Source: Alphaproteobacteria bacterium (GTDB lineage Bacteria; Pseudomonadota; Alphaproteobacteria; Micavibrionales; Micavibrionaceae). Taken from it: 64,000 nucleotides of DNA. Under the pieces are notes generated by a model. The model saw only the letters and a list, made by a program, of their open reading frames with translations, was not told the DNA's origin and ran no database searches. Within the stretch, counting starts at the first letter, position 1. The number at the start of each line of letters is the position of its first letter. The position numbers and the translations under genes were made by a program. Shown piece after piece: positions 1 to 8,971 of this stretch. The stretch covers positions 25,167 through 89,166 of the forward strand of contig JANQFU010000021.1 in NCBI GenBank assembly GCA_028277665.1. The letters are read 5' to 3'.

Positions 1-2
1 CC

Positions 3-122
3 GCCGAGTATGGCTTCGATCGTTTCCCCAAGGCCCCGGGCACTGACGATATCAGGATCGCCTTCAATCTTAATCGGGCCGTTCGGACCTTCGATAGTCA
101 CGCATTCGTATTGTGCGTTCAT
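3..122 (-). CDS. 5' end of an unknown protein (cut by window edge)
   Basis: Only the first 40 codons are present; the gene runs off the left edge. The start is an ATG at 122 preceded by a strong GGAGGG ribosome site. The visible peptide begins MNAQYECVTIEGPNGPIKIE and is acidic, with no signal peptide or membrane segment. It is divergent from ahcY. The fragment is too short to assign a family. Confidence 0.6.
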   Translation of the reverse strand, partial: MNAQYECVTIEGPNGPIKIEGDPDIVSARGLGETIEAILG

Positions 123-320
123 TTGTAAACCCTCCATTCCGGGCGGTACAGGCTCGCTTTTCCGTTTTGTCCTGTTTTGTCCTTGTTCTTTTGAACTCTC
201 CCTATTATTAGTAGCAGGCAAAGTTAAACAAATCGTGAATGTGCCTGACAAATTTTTCTATTTTTATCAATCAGGACAATCATTACAGCAATGACAAAAC
301 CACAGAAACCAGGAGCCGGT

Positions 321-1613
321 ATGACCAACGACTTTGATGTTAAAGATCTTTCTCTCGCCGAATGGGGCCGCAAGGAAATCGATATTGCCGAATCGGAAAT
401 GCCCGGTTTGATGGCAATCCGGGAGGAATACGGTCCGGCGCAGCCGCTCAAAGGCGCGCGGATCACCGGCTGTCTGCACATGACGATCCAGACGGCGGTT
501 CTGATTGAGACGCTGGTGGCTCTTGGCGCTGAAGTGCGCTGGAGCTCATGCAACATCTTTTCCACGCAGGATCAGGCCGCGGCGGCGATCGCGGCGGCCG
601 GAATCCCTGTCTTCGCGTGGAAAGGAATGAGCGAGGAAGAATACTGGTCCTGTGTCGACCGGACGATTGAAGGCCCGAACGGCTGGACGCCGAACATGCT
701 TTTGGATGACGGCGGCGATTTGACGGCGCGCGTTCACGAGAAATACGGACATCTTCTGGCCGATATCCGCGGCGTGTCTGAAGAGACGACGACCGGCGTT
801 CACCGCCTGTATGAAATGTCCCGTGAGGGCACGCTGAAAATGGCCGCAATCAACGTCAATGACAGCGTAACGAAATCGAAATTCGACAACAAATACGGCT
901 GCCGGGAATCGCTCGTGGACGGGATTCGCCGGGCAACCGATATCATGCTTTCCGGCCGGATCGCCGTTGTGGCCGGGTTCGGCGATGTCGGGAAAGGCTC
1001 CGCCGAATCTCTGCGCCGGGCAGGGTGCCGGGTCATGGTGACCGAAGCCGATCCGATTTGCGCCCTTCAGGCCGCGATGGAAGGCTATGACGTTGTGACG
1101 ATGGAAGAGGCCGCGCCGCGCGGCGATATCTTCGTGACGGCGACGGGGAATCTCGATGTGATCACGACGGATCATATGCGGGAGATGAAAGACCGCGCAA
1201 TCGTCTGTAACATCGGCCACTTCGACAACGAGATCCAGGTCGAGCCGTTGCGCAATATGAAATGGAACAACATTAAACCGCAAGTCGATGAAATCGAGTT
1301 TCCGAGCGGCAAACGGATTATCCTTCTGGCCGAAGGACGGCTTGTGAATCTCGGCTGTGCGACCGGGCACCCGAGCTTTGTCATGTCGGCCTCTTTCGCG
1401 AACCAGACGCTGGCCCAGATCGAACTCTGGACCAACCCCGGCAAGTACGAAACCGGAAAGGTTTACGTCCTGCCCAAGCATCTGGACGAAAAGGTCGCGG
1501 CCTTGCATCTGGCCAAACTCGGAGCGCATCTGACCCGCCTGACACCGGAGCAGGCCGCCTATATCGGCGTCACGCCCGAAGGACCGTTCAAGGATGACCA
1601 GTACCGGTATTGA
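321..1613 (+). CDS. ahcY: adenosylhomocysteinase
   Basis: S-adenosylhomocysteine hydrolase splits SAH to adenosine and homocysteine in the cytoplasm, relieving product inhibition of SAM-dependent methylases. The 430-aa protein is full length. It shows GCLHMT near residue 50 (substrate His), [16 protein letters not shown] around 178-193, the NAD-binding GFGDVGKG loop at 219-226, the late LGCATGHPS segment and the family C-terminus KDDQYRY. An in-frame start at 291 is possible, but ATG 321 has AGGAG five bases upstream and fits the family N-terminus. No SAH riboswitch is apparent in the leader. It stands alone, divergent from the partial gene at 122. Confidence 0.96.
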   Translation: MTNDFDVKDLSLAEWGRKEIDIAESEMPGLMAIREEYGPAQPLKGARITGCLHMTIQTAVLIETLVALGAEVRWSSCNIFSTQDQAAAAIAAAGIPVFAWKGMSEEEYWSCVDRTIEGPNGWTPNMLLDDGGDLTARVHEKYGHLLADIRGVSEETTTGVHRLYEMSREGTLKMAAINVNDSVTKSKFDNKYGCRESLVDGIRRATDIMLSGRIAVVAGFGDVGKGSAESLRRAGCRVMVTEADPICALQAAMEGYDVVTMEEAAPRGDIFVTATGNLDVITTDHMREMKDRAIVCNIGHFDNEIQVEPLRNMKWNNIKPQVDEIEFPSGKRIILLAEGRLVNLGCATGHPSFVMSASFANQTLAQIELWTNPGKYETGKVYVLPKHLDEKVAALHLAKLGAHLTRLTPEQAAYIGVTPEGPFKDDQYRY

Positions 1614-1677
1614 TTCGTATCGTCGGCTCTCTGAGGATATCTCGAAAGTTTGTGGCATCCTCTATCACGGAAAAATC

Positions 1678-1890
1678 ATGACGGTTTCTTGTGACGACGC
1701 ACTTTCATGGATCGCGACGATTCCGGCGCGGGAAGACGGTGAATTTCACAGCTCATCGGTCATGCCGTTCGTTAAACGCAACGACACTTTGCGTCCCCAT
1801 GCGCAGGCTCTTGCCGAACGTCTTCAGGCTTCGCCCGACAAAACCGCCCGCTGGGTTGGCCGGCATCGGTATAAGGAGTTTTCCTCATGA
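1678..1890 (+). CDS. possible small protein, 70 aa (weak)
   Basis: This is an open frame in the 347-bp gap between ahcY and the 3' end of accC. It would give a soluble 70-aa peptide (MTVSCDDALSW...YKEFSS). The ribosome site is poor and no family is recognised. The aat gene that often sits beside accC is not present here. The frame may be chance, and no other structure was seen in this gap. Confidence 0.25.
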   Translation: MTVSCDDALSWIATIPAREDGEFHSSSVMPFVKRNDTLRPHAQALAERLQASPDKTARWVGRHRYKEFSS

Positions 1891-1960
1891 CCCTGCGGGG
1901 CCGCGCCTCTGGCTTGAAGAGAACGAAGAGGCTATTGCTGCTCATAATGAACGGATTGCC

Positions 1961-3301
1961 TTATCGCTCCGCGAGTTTTTTCTCGAGCCAGTGGATCGTG
2001 TAATCGCCACGGACGAACTCGTCCTGTTCGAAGATCCAGTAATGGAGCGGCAGTGTTGTTTTTACGCCTTCGACGACGGTTTCCATGATCGCCCGGCGCA
2101 TCCGGCGCAAGCATTCCTCCCGGTCCCGCCCGTGGATGATGAGCTTGCCGATCATCGAATCGTAATGCGGCGGGATCCGGTATCCCTGATAAATCGCGCT
2201 GTCGAACCGGACGCCGAGCCCCCCGGGCGTGTGAAACTGCGTGATCGTCCCCGGGCAGGGCGTGAACGTATCCGGATCTTCCGCATTAATGCGGACTTCG
2301 ATCGCATGGCCGCGGAACGTCGTGTTGTTCCGCTTGATCGTCATTTTTTCGCCGGAGGCGACGCGGAGCTGTTCGGCGATCAGGTCGTATCCTGTGACCA
2401 TCTCCGTGACCGGGTGCTCGACCTGAATCCGGGTGTTCATTTCCATGAAATAGAACTGGCCGTCCTCATAAAGAAATTCGATCGTTCCCGCGCCAACATA
2501 TCCCATCTTGCGGATTGTCTCGGCGGCAAGCTCTCCGATCTCGGCCCGTTTCTTTTCGTCGATGACGGGGGACGGGGCTTCTTCGACGAGTTTCTGGTGG
2601 CGGCGCTGGATCGAGCAGTCCCGCTCCCCGAGGCTGACGGCGTTGCCGTGCCGGTCCCCGAATACCTGAATCTCTATGTGACGCGGCTTTGCGAGATATT
2701 TCTCCATATAGACCGTATCGTCGCCGAAATTGACTTTGGCCTCGGAGCGCGCGGTCGAGTACGCTTCGGCGAATTCTTCCGGCGCGCGGACGACTTTCAT
2801 GCCGCGCCCGCCGCCGCCTGACGCCGCCTTGATCAATACCGGGAAGCCGACGTCCTTCGCGAATTTCAGGCCTTCCTCGACACTCGTCACCGCGCCGTCA
2901 GAGCCGGGAACGACGGGCAGACCGAGTTTCTTGACGGTCTGTTTGGCGACAACTTTATCGCCCATCGTCTCAATATGTTCGGGTTTCGGGCCGATGAAGA
3001 CAAAGCCGTGCTCCTCGATCATTCGGGCGAATTGCGCGTTTTCGGACAAAAACCCGTAGCCGGGGTGGATCGCATCCGCGCCGGTCAGGGCCGCGGCGCT
3101 CAGGATCTGCGGAATGTTCAGGTAACTGTCGCGGGCGGAAGGCGGGCCGATACACACGCTCTCATCGGCGAGGCGGACGGCCATTGCGTTGGCGTCTGCC
3201 GTCGAGTGCACGGCCACGGTCGCCACACCCATCTCCCGGCAGGCCCGGATGATCCGCAGCGCGATTTCCCCGCGATTGGCAATCAGAACTTTTTTGAACA
3301 T
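1961..3301 (-). CDS. accC: acetyl-CoA carboxylase, biotin carboxylase subunit
   Basis: Carboxylates biotin on the carrier protein using ATP and bicarbonate, the first half reaction of acetyl-CoA carboxylase for fatty acid synthesis. The 446-aa length matches the family. The N-terminal Rossmann region (MFKKVLIANRGEIALRIIRA), the ATP-grasp glycine loop SGGGGRGMK at 161-169, and MEMNTRIQVEHPVTE near 290 are all present. It lies 14 bp downstream of accB and is last in the aroQ-accB-accC operon. Confidence 0.97.
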   Translation of the reverse strand: MFKKVLIANRGEIALRIIRACREMGVATVAVHSTADANAMAVRLADESVCIGPPSARDSYLNIPQILSAAALTGADAIHPGYGFLSENAQFARMIEEHGFVFIGPKPEHIETMGDKVVAKQTVKKLGLPVVPGSDGAVTSVEEGLKFAKDVGFPVLIKAASGGGGRGMKVVRAPEEFAEAYSTARSEAKVNFGDDTVYMEKYLAKPRHIEIQVFGDRHGNAVSLGERDCSIQRRHQKLVEEAPSPVIDEKKRAEIGELAAETIRKMGYVGAGTIEFLYEDGQFYFMEMNTRIQVEHPVTEMVTGYDLIAEQLRVASGEKMTIKRNNTTFRGHAIEVRINAEDPDTFTPCPGTITQFHTPGGLGVRFDSAIYQGYRIPPHYDSMIGKLIIHGRDREECLRRMRRAIMETVVEGVKTTLPLHYWIFEQDEFVRGDYTIHWLEKKLAER

Positions 3302-3315
3302 GACGTTTTCTTTAT

Positions 3316-3780
3316 TTACTCAATCACCAGAAGGACTTCGCCGAACTCGACGGGCTGGCCGTCGTCGACGAGGATCTGCGTGACGGTCCCGCCTTTTTCG
3401 GCTTTGATCGGGTTCATAACTTTCATTGCTTCGATGATCAAGAGGGTATCACCCTGCTTGACCGTATCACCGCGCGCAATGAATTTTGCGGCGCCCGGCT
3501 CTGCCTGCATGTAAATCGTGCCGACCATCGGCGAGGTCACGGCACCCGGATGCGCGGCGACATTGGCGTCCGGCGCGCCGGTATTGGCTTCCTGCGGCGC
3601 GGCAGGGTCGGCGCGCATCGGATCGGCAACGGATGCAATGGCGGGCGCACCGCCTGCGATCATTGTGGCCCCCCGCGATACGCGGATTGATTGTTCGCCT
3701 TCGCTGACCTCTATTTCCGTCAGGTTGGTTTCGTCCAGCAGTTCCGCAAGCTGGCGGATCGCGTCCTGATCTATTTTCAT
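3316..3780 (-). CDS. accB: biotin carboxyl carrier protein of acetyl-CoA carboxylase
   Basis: The 154-aa carrier swings biotin between AccC and the carboxyltransferase. The C-terminal lipoyl-type domain carries the biotinylation motif EAMKVMNPI with the acceptor Lys at about residue 120. An Ala/Pro-rich linker (about 40-80) joins it to an N-terminal helical domain. An upstream in-frame GTG at 3822 would add 14 residues unlike the family; ATG 3780 gives the usual MKIDQ start. It sits between aroQ and accC in one operon. Confidence 0.95.
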   Translation of the reverse strand: MKIDQDAIRQLAELLDETNLTEIEVSEGEQSIRVSRGATMIAGGAPAIASVADPMRADPAAPQEANTGAPDANVAAHPGAVTSPMVGTIYMQAEPGAAKFIARGDTVKQGDTLLIIEAMKVMNPIKAEKGGTVTQILVDDGQPVEFGEVLLVIE

Positions 3781-3828
3781 GTTTATTCTGGCCCCGTTTT
3801 TAGTGCATGTACCCGAGTTCACGTCTTT

Positions 3829-4284
3829 TTAGACGTTTCCGGATTGGATAGACGAATTCAGGAGGTATTGCAAGGCAAACACGTATCCGCGCGCGCCGCA
3901 CCCCGCAATCACAGCTTTCGCGATGGGGGAAATATAGGACGTATGACGGAACGGCTCGCGCGCGTGCGGGTTCGTGATATGGACCTCGACAACCGGGATA
4001 TCCAGCATTTTCAGAGCGTCATGGATCGCAACGGAGGTATGCGTATACGCCGCCGCGTTGATCACCAGCCCGTCGAAACCGGTGCGTGCGCCCTGAATCC
4101 ATTCGATCAGTTCAACCTCGCTGTTACTCTGGCGGAAATCAATTTCTGCGCCGGATTTTGCGGCTTCGGCCCGGCACATCGTCTCGATGTCGGCAAGGGT
4201 CGTCGCGCCGTAAATCTCCGGCTCGCGCGTGCCGAGCAGATTCAGGTTCGGCCCGTTAAGAACAAGAATGTTTTGTGAGGACAT
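3829..4284 (-). CDS. aroQ: 3-dehydroquinate dehydratase, type II
   Basis: Dehydrates 3-dehydroquinate to 3-dehydroshikimate in the shikimate pathway. The 151-aa protein is the usual size of the dodecameric type II enzyme. It begins [22 protein letters not shown] with the catalytic Tyr at about 25, followed by RQSNSE, the [10 protein letters not shown] segment and VEVHITN with the catalytic His. It is first in the aroQ-accB-accC operon, a common alphaproteobacterial arrangement, with 48 bp to accB. Confidence 0.96.
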   Translation of the reverse strand: MSSQNILVLNGPNLNLLGTREPEIYGATTLADIETMCRAEAAKSGAEIDFRQSNSEVELIEWIQGARTGFDGLVINAAAYTHTSVAIHDALKMLDIPVVEVHITNPHAREPFRHTSYISPIAKAVIAGCGARGYVFALQYLLNSSIQSGNV

Positions 4285-4303
4285 GTGTGTTTTTCCTTCG
4301 AAA

Positions 4304-4329
4304 GATTCCCGCCTTCGCGGGAATGACGG
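4304..4329. repeat. short extragenic palindrome (TTCCCGCSTTCGCGGGAA family)
   Basis: A perfect stem, ATTCCCGC/GCGGGAAT around a TTC-type loop, followed by TGACGG. The same motif recurs at 15677-15744, 41095-41166, 56269 and 63951, always between genes. Confidence 0.8.
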
Positions 4330-4353
4330 TTATTGTACTATGGAATATTCTAA

Positions 4354-4986
4354 TCATATCAACCCGTATTCCTGAAGATCCTGTTTCAGGCGGTGCGCCG
4401 TTGTAAAGACATGCCCGTGGAAACCAAACGCTTCGGCAGCCGCGACGTTTTCCGGGCGGTCGTCAACATACAGACATGCCGCAGGATCGAGGGAGAACCG
4501 CTCAATCAAAATCCGGTAAATCCGGGGATCGGGTTTGTTCACGCCCTCATCGCCCGAGACAACCATCCCCCGAAACCGGTTCAGAATCGGGTGGGCTTCG
4601 CGCGTGAGATCCAGATTTCGGCGCGCGTAATTCGTAAGCGCATAAAGCGGGACGCCCTTTTCCTCCAACCGCTCAAACAACCGGACGGTGCCCGGGATCG
4701 TTCCGCTGATCGTGTCCATATAGTTTTGCGAATAGCCCCGGATAAGCTCTGCGTGCTGCGGGAATTGTGAGGTCAGCGATTCGAGCCCTTCTTTCCAGTC
4801 CCAGCCCGCATCAAGTTTTGCGTTCCAGCCGTGGAAGTCTATTTCTTCCAGATGCGCGGCAATTTCCGCATCCGTCTCAAAATGTTTGCGATAGAAATAA
4901 TTCGGATCCCAGTCGACAATCACGCCGCCGAGATCGAAAATGACGGTTTGAACGGGACTGTTACTCGGATTTTTGTGCGGGGTCAT
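4354..4986 (-). CDS. HAD-superfamily hydrolase (YihX-like)
   Basis: A 210-aa haloacid-dehalogenase-type phosphatase. Motif I DLGGVIVDWD is near residue 18, motif II is the ALTN segment, motif III Lys lies in NKPDPRIY and motif IV is YVDDRPENV. A helical cap lies between motifs I and II, as in the YihX/2-haloacid dehalogenase subfamily. The substrate cannot be told from sequence. Its ATG lies inside the end of the upstream PCuAC-like gene (26-bp overlap), so it is probably translationally coupled. Confidence 0.88.
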   Translation of the reverse strand: MTPHKNPSNSPVQTVIFDLGGVIVDWDPNYFYRKHFETDAEIAAHLEEIDFHGWNAKLDAGWDWKEGLESLTSQFPQHAELIRGYSQNYMDTISGTIPGTVRLFERLEEKGVPLYALTNYARRNLDLTREAHPILNRFRGMVVSGDEGVNKPDPRIYRILIERFSLDPAACLYVDDRPENVAAAEAFGFHGHVFTTAHRLKQDLQEYGLI

Positions 4987-5560
4987 CTTTTGTTGCTTCC
5001 GTTTTCGGGGCTTTCTTGTCTTCTATCTCTTTTTCAGCGTCTTGAACAGGAGGAAGCGGCTCGCTTTTAATGCCTTTCATCGGCGCAATCCGGGCGGGAG
5101 CGGCCCCGACGGTTATATTGACATCGAGCGTTTTGCCGGTTTGCGTCTCCAGCGTGAGCGGAAACCGGGCGCCGGCCTTCAGCGGCGCATGCAGGCCCAT
5201 CAGCATGACATGATCTCCACCGGGCGCGAGTTTATGCGTGTTGTTTCCCGGAACCGTGATGTTCTCGATGCGGGGCATCAGAATGATATCCGCATCAAAG
5301 ATATTCGTTCTCAATATGGCCGTTTCGGACGCAGGACTTTCGACACTGACGATATGAATGTCGTCTTTCCCCGTATTTTTCAGGATCATATATGCGGCAC
5401 TGCTCGCTTGATCCTTATCGGACGGCCGGCTCCATCCCTGTTCAGCGGAGAGAGGGAGTGCGGCCTCTTTGTTCTGCCGGTTCTCTTTATCCTGTGCGTT
5501 TAATGTTTGTGCGCTAAAGGATATGCATATCATCACGCAGACAAGAAAGGCGTACCTCAT
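4961..5560 (-). CDS. periplasmic PCuAC-type copper chaperone with altered metal site
   Basis: A 199-aa secreted protein with signal peptide MRYAFLVCVMICISFSAQTL and a PCuAC (DUF461) beta-domain. Family members hand Cu(I) to cytochrome oxidase. The consensus is H(M)-X10-M-X21-H-X-M. The M-X21-HVM half is intact (GGDHVMLMGL), but the first ligand position is Arg (LRTN). The C-terminus is a charged Lys/Glu/Pro tail. The start at 5560 has AGGAAGGAAAG upstream; the longer frame to 5653 is less likely. It is followed by the HAD gene and preceded 61 bp upstream by a DsbA-like gene, giving a copper/thiol envelope cluster. Confidence 0.85.
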   Translation of the reverse strand: MRYAFLVCVMICISFSAQTLNAQDKENRQNKEAALPLSAEQGWSRPSDKDQASSAAYMILKNTGKDDIHIVSVESPASETAILRTNIFDADIILMPRIENITVPGNNTHKLAPGGDHVMLMGLHAPLKAGARFPLTLETQTGKTLDVNITVGAAPARIAPMKGIKSEPLPPVQDAEKEIEDKKAPKTEATKDDPAQKSE

Positions 5561-5621
5561 CTTTCTTTCCTTCCTGGATAGGGGTGAGAGGAAACGGCGT
5601 GCGCTCCGTCCGCTTACCCTG

Positions 5622-6290
5622 TCAGCGATCTGCAGCCTTTCTGGCCGCATCAAAAAACGTCAAAAAACTTTCAACAGTCGGGCGTCCACCCATCGTATTC
5701 ATAATAATTCGGTCCGCCTGAAAACTCGGCAAATAGTATATTTTCAAATTCGTCACAAGTTGTGTTGACTCTGCAAGAGCGTCTTTCACCTGCTTTGAGG
5801 AGGCTTCCTCTATCAGCCGGGCGTAATCCAGACCGGCCGCATCGCTCAAATGACGAACCGTTCGGGGAGACAGCGTTCCATCTTCAGAGCGGATCAATGC
5901 GTCATGAAACGCCGTAAAAACGGTTTTATACGCGCCTGTCTCGCGTCCTTGGAGCGCCGCGGCATAGACGAGCCGGGTTTCATACTCTCCGAGATCTTCC
6001 GAATACGGGACGGGGCGGAAAACGACGCGAACCTTCCCGTCCCGTTCCGCAGCTTTCATAAAGACGGGCTCGAATTCCCGGCACCACCGGCAGCTGTAAT
6101 TATAGTATAGAACAACCGTCAGATCCGGCTCTTCCTGTGTCCCGGATGGCGCCCAGTCCAGAACGATGCCCGGATTCGCGGCTTTCCCGTAAAGGTGGTT
6201 CAGTTCGAGAATTCGGAACCCGATCCATCCGCCGACGATAATCAACGTCGCGGCCAATCCGATATATATACCCCGCATCATCAAACTCAT
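5622..6290 (-). CDS. membrane-anchored DsbA-family thiol oxidoreductase
   Basis: A 222-aa protein with one N-terminal membrane anchor (about residues 5-25) and a periplasmic thioredoxin-fold domain. The redox motif is CRWC in the context YYNYSCRWCREFEPVF. A helical insertion and a YYLPSFQ segment (cis-Pro region) follow. It resembles DsbA/DSBA-like (PF01323) or thioredoxin_4 proteins. Its ATG overlaps the TGA of the preceding DsbA gene (ATGA), so the two are co-translated. The partner is unknown; the neighbouring copper chaperone suggests cytochrome oxidase or periplasmic thiol upkeep. Confidence 0.85.
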   Translation of the reverse strand: MSLMMRGIYIGLAATLIIVGGWIGFRILELNHLYGKAANPGIVLDWAPSGTQEEPDLTVVLYYNYSCRWCREFEPVFMKAAERDGKVRVVFRPVPYSEDLGEYETRLVYAAALQGRETGAYKTVFTAFHDALIRSEDGTLSPRTVRHLSDAAGLDYARLIEEASSKQVKDALAESTQLVTNLKIYYLPSFQADRIIMNTMGGRPTVESFLTFFDAARKAADR

Positions 6291-7054
6291 TTCTGCGTTT
6301 CTTTTCGAGCGTTGTCAATCGCGGCTTTCATGCCTGTATATCCCATATGTCCGCGAACGATCTGCCCGTTAATGATAAAGGCCGGCGTCCCGCTGATTCC
6401 AAGTTCCGAGCCATACCCGATCATGTCCTGTAGCCGGTTTGCAACCTCGTCAGAGTTAGCTGCCTTTTCGGTTTCTTTCGGGTCAAGTCCGAGATCCTTG
6501 ACAATTTTCTTGAGATCCCCTTCGGATTTCGGTGCGCGGGAACTCATCAAAGCCGAGTGAAAATCAAAATATTTTTCCGGAGCCGCGGTATAGACCGCCA
6601 GCGCCCATTTTGCCGCATCTTCGGACAGCGCACTTAAGATCGGCATTTCGATAAAGACCACCCGGACGTTTTTATCGTTCTCGATCAGCTTTTTCACATC
6701 CGAAAACGCGCGCTTGCAATAGCCGCAGTTATAATCGAAAAACTCGACGATCGTGACATCGCCGTCCGGATTTCCGGCTATCGGAAGATCGGCGGTTTCA
6801 AAAACGCTTTCAAGCTCTTCCAGACGCTCCGCGTTTTTTTCTTCCTGTACGCGAAGATATTTCTTTTGGAGCCGTTCAATTGAGTTCGTGATCACCTCTC
6901 CGTTTTCAAGGAGATAGTCGTGAACGACTTTCTCAATAGCCTCTTTCTGTTCCGCCGAAAAAATCGCGTCGTCTTCCGCACGGGCGGACGGCCCGGACAA
7001 AACAATGACCGTGGCTGCGAGAGCTGTGAATGCCGTTCGTGAAAAAAATGTCAT
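6287..7054 (-). CDS. periplasmic DsbA-like disulfide oxidoreductase (Com1 type)
   Basis: A 255-aa secreted protein: signal peptide ending near SARAED, a helical N-terminal region (about 30-90) as in Com1/DsbA-like proteins, then a thioredoxin domain with CGYC (FFDYNCGYCKRAF), the GISGTPAF cis-Pro loop and a C-terminal helix. Family members oxidise or isomerise protein thiols in the periplasm. ATG 7054 has AAAAGGGG nearby. It is the first gene of a run of four (DsbA, DsbA-like, PCuAC, HAD), the first two overlapping by 4 bp. Confidence 0.9.
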   Translation of the reverse strand: MTFFSRTAFTALAATVIVLSGPSARAEDDAIFSAEQKEAIEKVVHDYLLENGEVITNSIERLQKKYLRVQEEKNAERLEELESVFETADLPIAGNPDGDVTIVEFFDYNCGYCKRAFSDVKKLIENDKNVRVVFIEMPILSALSEDAAKWALAVYTAAPEKYFDFHSALMSSRAPKSEGDLKKIVKDLGLDPKETEKAANSDEVANRLQDMIGYGSELGISGTPAFIINGQIVRGHMGYTGMKAAIDNARKETQK

Positions 7055-7113
7055 GCTGATCCCCTTTTCGTATTGTCTTTCGATTGGCTAGGTCGTCCTT
7101 GCCCCACAATGAC

Positions 7114-8514
7114 CTATTCCGCAGACGGACTCAAGTTCCGCCGCGAGTCTTTTGAAGAAGCGTTCACGGTTTCCAGAAGTCTGAGCAGATCTTCAAGCTG
7201 GAGCCGCTCGGCGCTGCCCTCGGGAAAACGATCCGTCAATCCCTCCGCCCGGCGGCGGGCGTCTGCGTAACGGCCCTTGAGGAACGACTCTTCGGCAAGA
7301 TACAGATGCGCGAGATCGTCCTGTCCGAGGCGCCCGTAAGCCGTGGCCAGAAGGCGGTTGGCGTAAGAGTTCCGGGGCTCCTGCCGCCGCGCGGTTTTGA
7401 GCTGTTTGACGGCTTCACGCAGAAGGGCCTCTTTCTCACGCGCGTTCCCGGCCGCGCTTTCGATCAGCGCATGGCCGTAGGCGATCCGGATCAGACCTGA
7501 ATCCGGCAAGGCATTCAACGCCGATTTGTAACGCGGAACCGCCTCCTCAAGACGTCCGAAATCCATCAGAACCTGCGCCTGAAGCTCTTCAAAAAAAGGA
7601 TTGGCGGGCTCACGCGCCCGGAGCGTGTCGATGAGTCGCAGGGCGTCCTCCGTCTTGTTCATGCGATAGGCCGCGATGGCCCGGGCATACAGCGCCGGAA
7701 CGGAAGGGTCTCCCGTCCCGTAGTCCCAGGCGACCCGCTCGGGTGTCAGATATCCGGTGAGTTTCGCCTTGATCCGGGCGAAATCCTCTTCCCATGTTTC
7801 CGGCCAGGGGCGAGGATCCGGCATGGCGGCTGCCGCCGCGGAAAGCGCCTCGACCCGCTCGCGCGTGATCGGGTGTGTGCGCGTATAGGCGGATTGCTGC
7901 GAAGGCGGCAAGAGCTCTTCGTCTTCCAGTTTTTTCATGAAGCTGATCAGCCCGTCGGCCGGGAGCCCGGCCTTTGAGAGAAACGAGACGGCCGCCTGAT
8001 CCGCCGAAGCTTCCTGGGTTCGGCTGAAGGATAAAAACCGCCGTGTCGCCATGCTTTGCGTGCTGATCGAAACGGCAGCCGCCGCCCCGCCGTCTCCGGT
8101 CGCAATCGCCGCGCCGACACCGAGCAGCATGCCGAGTATGCTTTCAAAGGACGCGCGCTCCATTGCTCCGCGCAACCGCACAAGATGCCCGCCCCGGATG
8201 TGGCCGAGTTCGTGCGCGATGACGCCGACAATCTCTCCGGGCGAGTCGGCTTTCATGAACAATCCGGTATAAAGGAAGATATTTGCGCCTCCGGCAACAA
8301 ACGCATTCACGGACGGGTCCTGAACGAGAATGATATTGATCTGCTCCGGCGAGAGATCCGCCGCGCGGACAAGCGGCGTGATCCATGTTTTGAGCTTCGT
8401 CTCAATCTCCGTATCGCGGATGACAAGCGGCGTCGCTCCGGCCTGCGCCCCGCCGCCCGCCATGAGAAACAGCGCGAAAAACAGGAGAAGAAAAAGCTTT
8501 CGTTCAGAGCGCAT
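7114..8514 (-). CDS. periplasmic M48 metalloprotease with TPR repeats (BepA-like)
   Basis: A 466-aa secreted protein with a hydrophobic signal (LFLLLFFALFLMAGGGAQA). The zinc site is AHELGHIRGGH, with the third ligand Glu in EASADQ. A C-terminal half of several TPR-like helical repeats follows. This architecture is that of BepA/YfgC, which assists or degrades outer-membrane barrel proteins and LptD. The open frame extends to 8622, but the signal peptide argues for ATG 8514 (8550 is an alternative). It is divergent from the gene at 8621. Confidence 0.88.
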   Translation of the reverse strand: MRSERKLFLLLFFALFLMAGGGAQAGATPLVIRDTEIETKLKTWITPLVRAADLSPEQINIILVQDPSVNAFVAGGANIFLYTGLFMKADSPGEIVGVIAHELGHIRGGHLVRLRGAMERASFESILGMLLGVGAAIATGDGGAAAAVSISTQSMATRRFLSFSRTQEASADQAAVSFLSKAGLPADGLISFMKKLEDEELLPPSQQSAYTRTHPITRERVEALSAAAAAMPDPRPWPETWEEDFARIKAKLTGYLTPERVAWDYGTGDPSVPALYARAIAAYRMNKTEDALRLIDTLRAREPANPFFEELQAQVLMDFGRLEEAVPRYKSALNALPDSGLIRIAYGHALIESAAGNAREKEALLREAVKQLKTARRQEPRNSYANRLLATAYGRLGQDDLAHLYLAEESFLKGRYADARRRAEGLTDRFPEGSAERLQLEDLLRLLETVNASSKDSRRNLSPSAE

Positions 8515-8620
8515 TTTGGAAACATCTTGTAAACAGAGGGGAAAGCGCATTATCGTAACAATCGCATGAAAACATAAACTATCAGGTAATTCAGAATCCC
8601 GAAAGGTCCAGCCCGCGCTC

Positions 8621-8971
8621 ATGATTGCCTCCTATATTTACGCTTATGTCGATCTTTTATGGATCCCGCTTGCGCTTCTCGTCGTTCATAAAGGCCAGCG
8701 CCTGATGGCGACCGGGTTCATCCTGTGCTGCGCGTTCGCGCTCCGGCTTCAGGTCGAGATGCTGGATTCGATCGGCCGCCCGCAAGGCATTTTCAGCTTT
8801 TTCGAGACCGACCCCTATATCCGGGGACTGGTGACTTATAGCGGCGTCATCGCGCTTTTCCTGATCCTCAGCTATTTTTCGCCGCGCGTATACGCGATGC
8901 TCTATCTGGCGGCCGGGCTGTCTTTGTTTATCCTTGCGGCCTGCATAACAACAATGGTGATGGTCCTGTGA
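8621..8971 (+). CDS. small polytopic membrane protein, unknown function
   Basis: A 116-aa protein with about four hydrophobic segments (residues 7-22, 27-45, 68-88, 90-115) and few charges. I do not recognise the family. Its stop overlaps the GTG start of rlmE (GTGA), so the two are translationally coupled. Such small membrane proteins beside rlmE have no known link to rRNA methylation. The ribosome site is weak. Confidence 0.75.
   Translation: MIASYIYAYVDLLWIPLALLVVHKGQRLMATGFILCCAFALRLQVEMLDSIGRPQGIFSFFETDPYIRGLVTYSGVIALFLILSYFSPRVYAMLYLAAGLSLFILAACITTMVMVL

Noticed and set aside
123..320. SAH riboswitch upstream of ahcY
   Set aside because: No matching conserved core or pseudoknot could be seen in the leader.
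546..1658. 370-aa open frame antisense to ahcY
   Set aside because: Shadow of a conserved gene; its composition follows the opposite strand and it has no family features.
1613..1960. Leucyl/phenylalanyl-tRNA transferase (aat) next to accC
   Set aside because: Often found there, but no frame in this gap resembles it.
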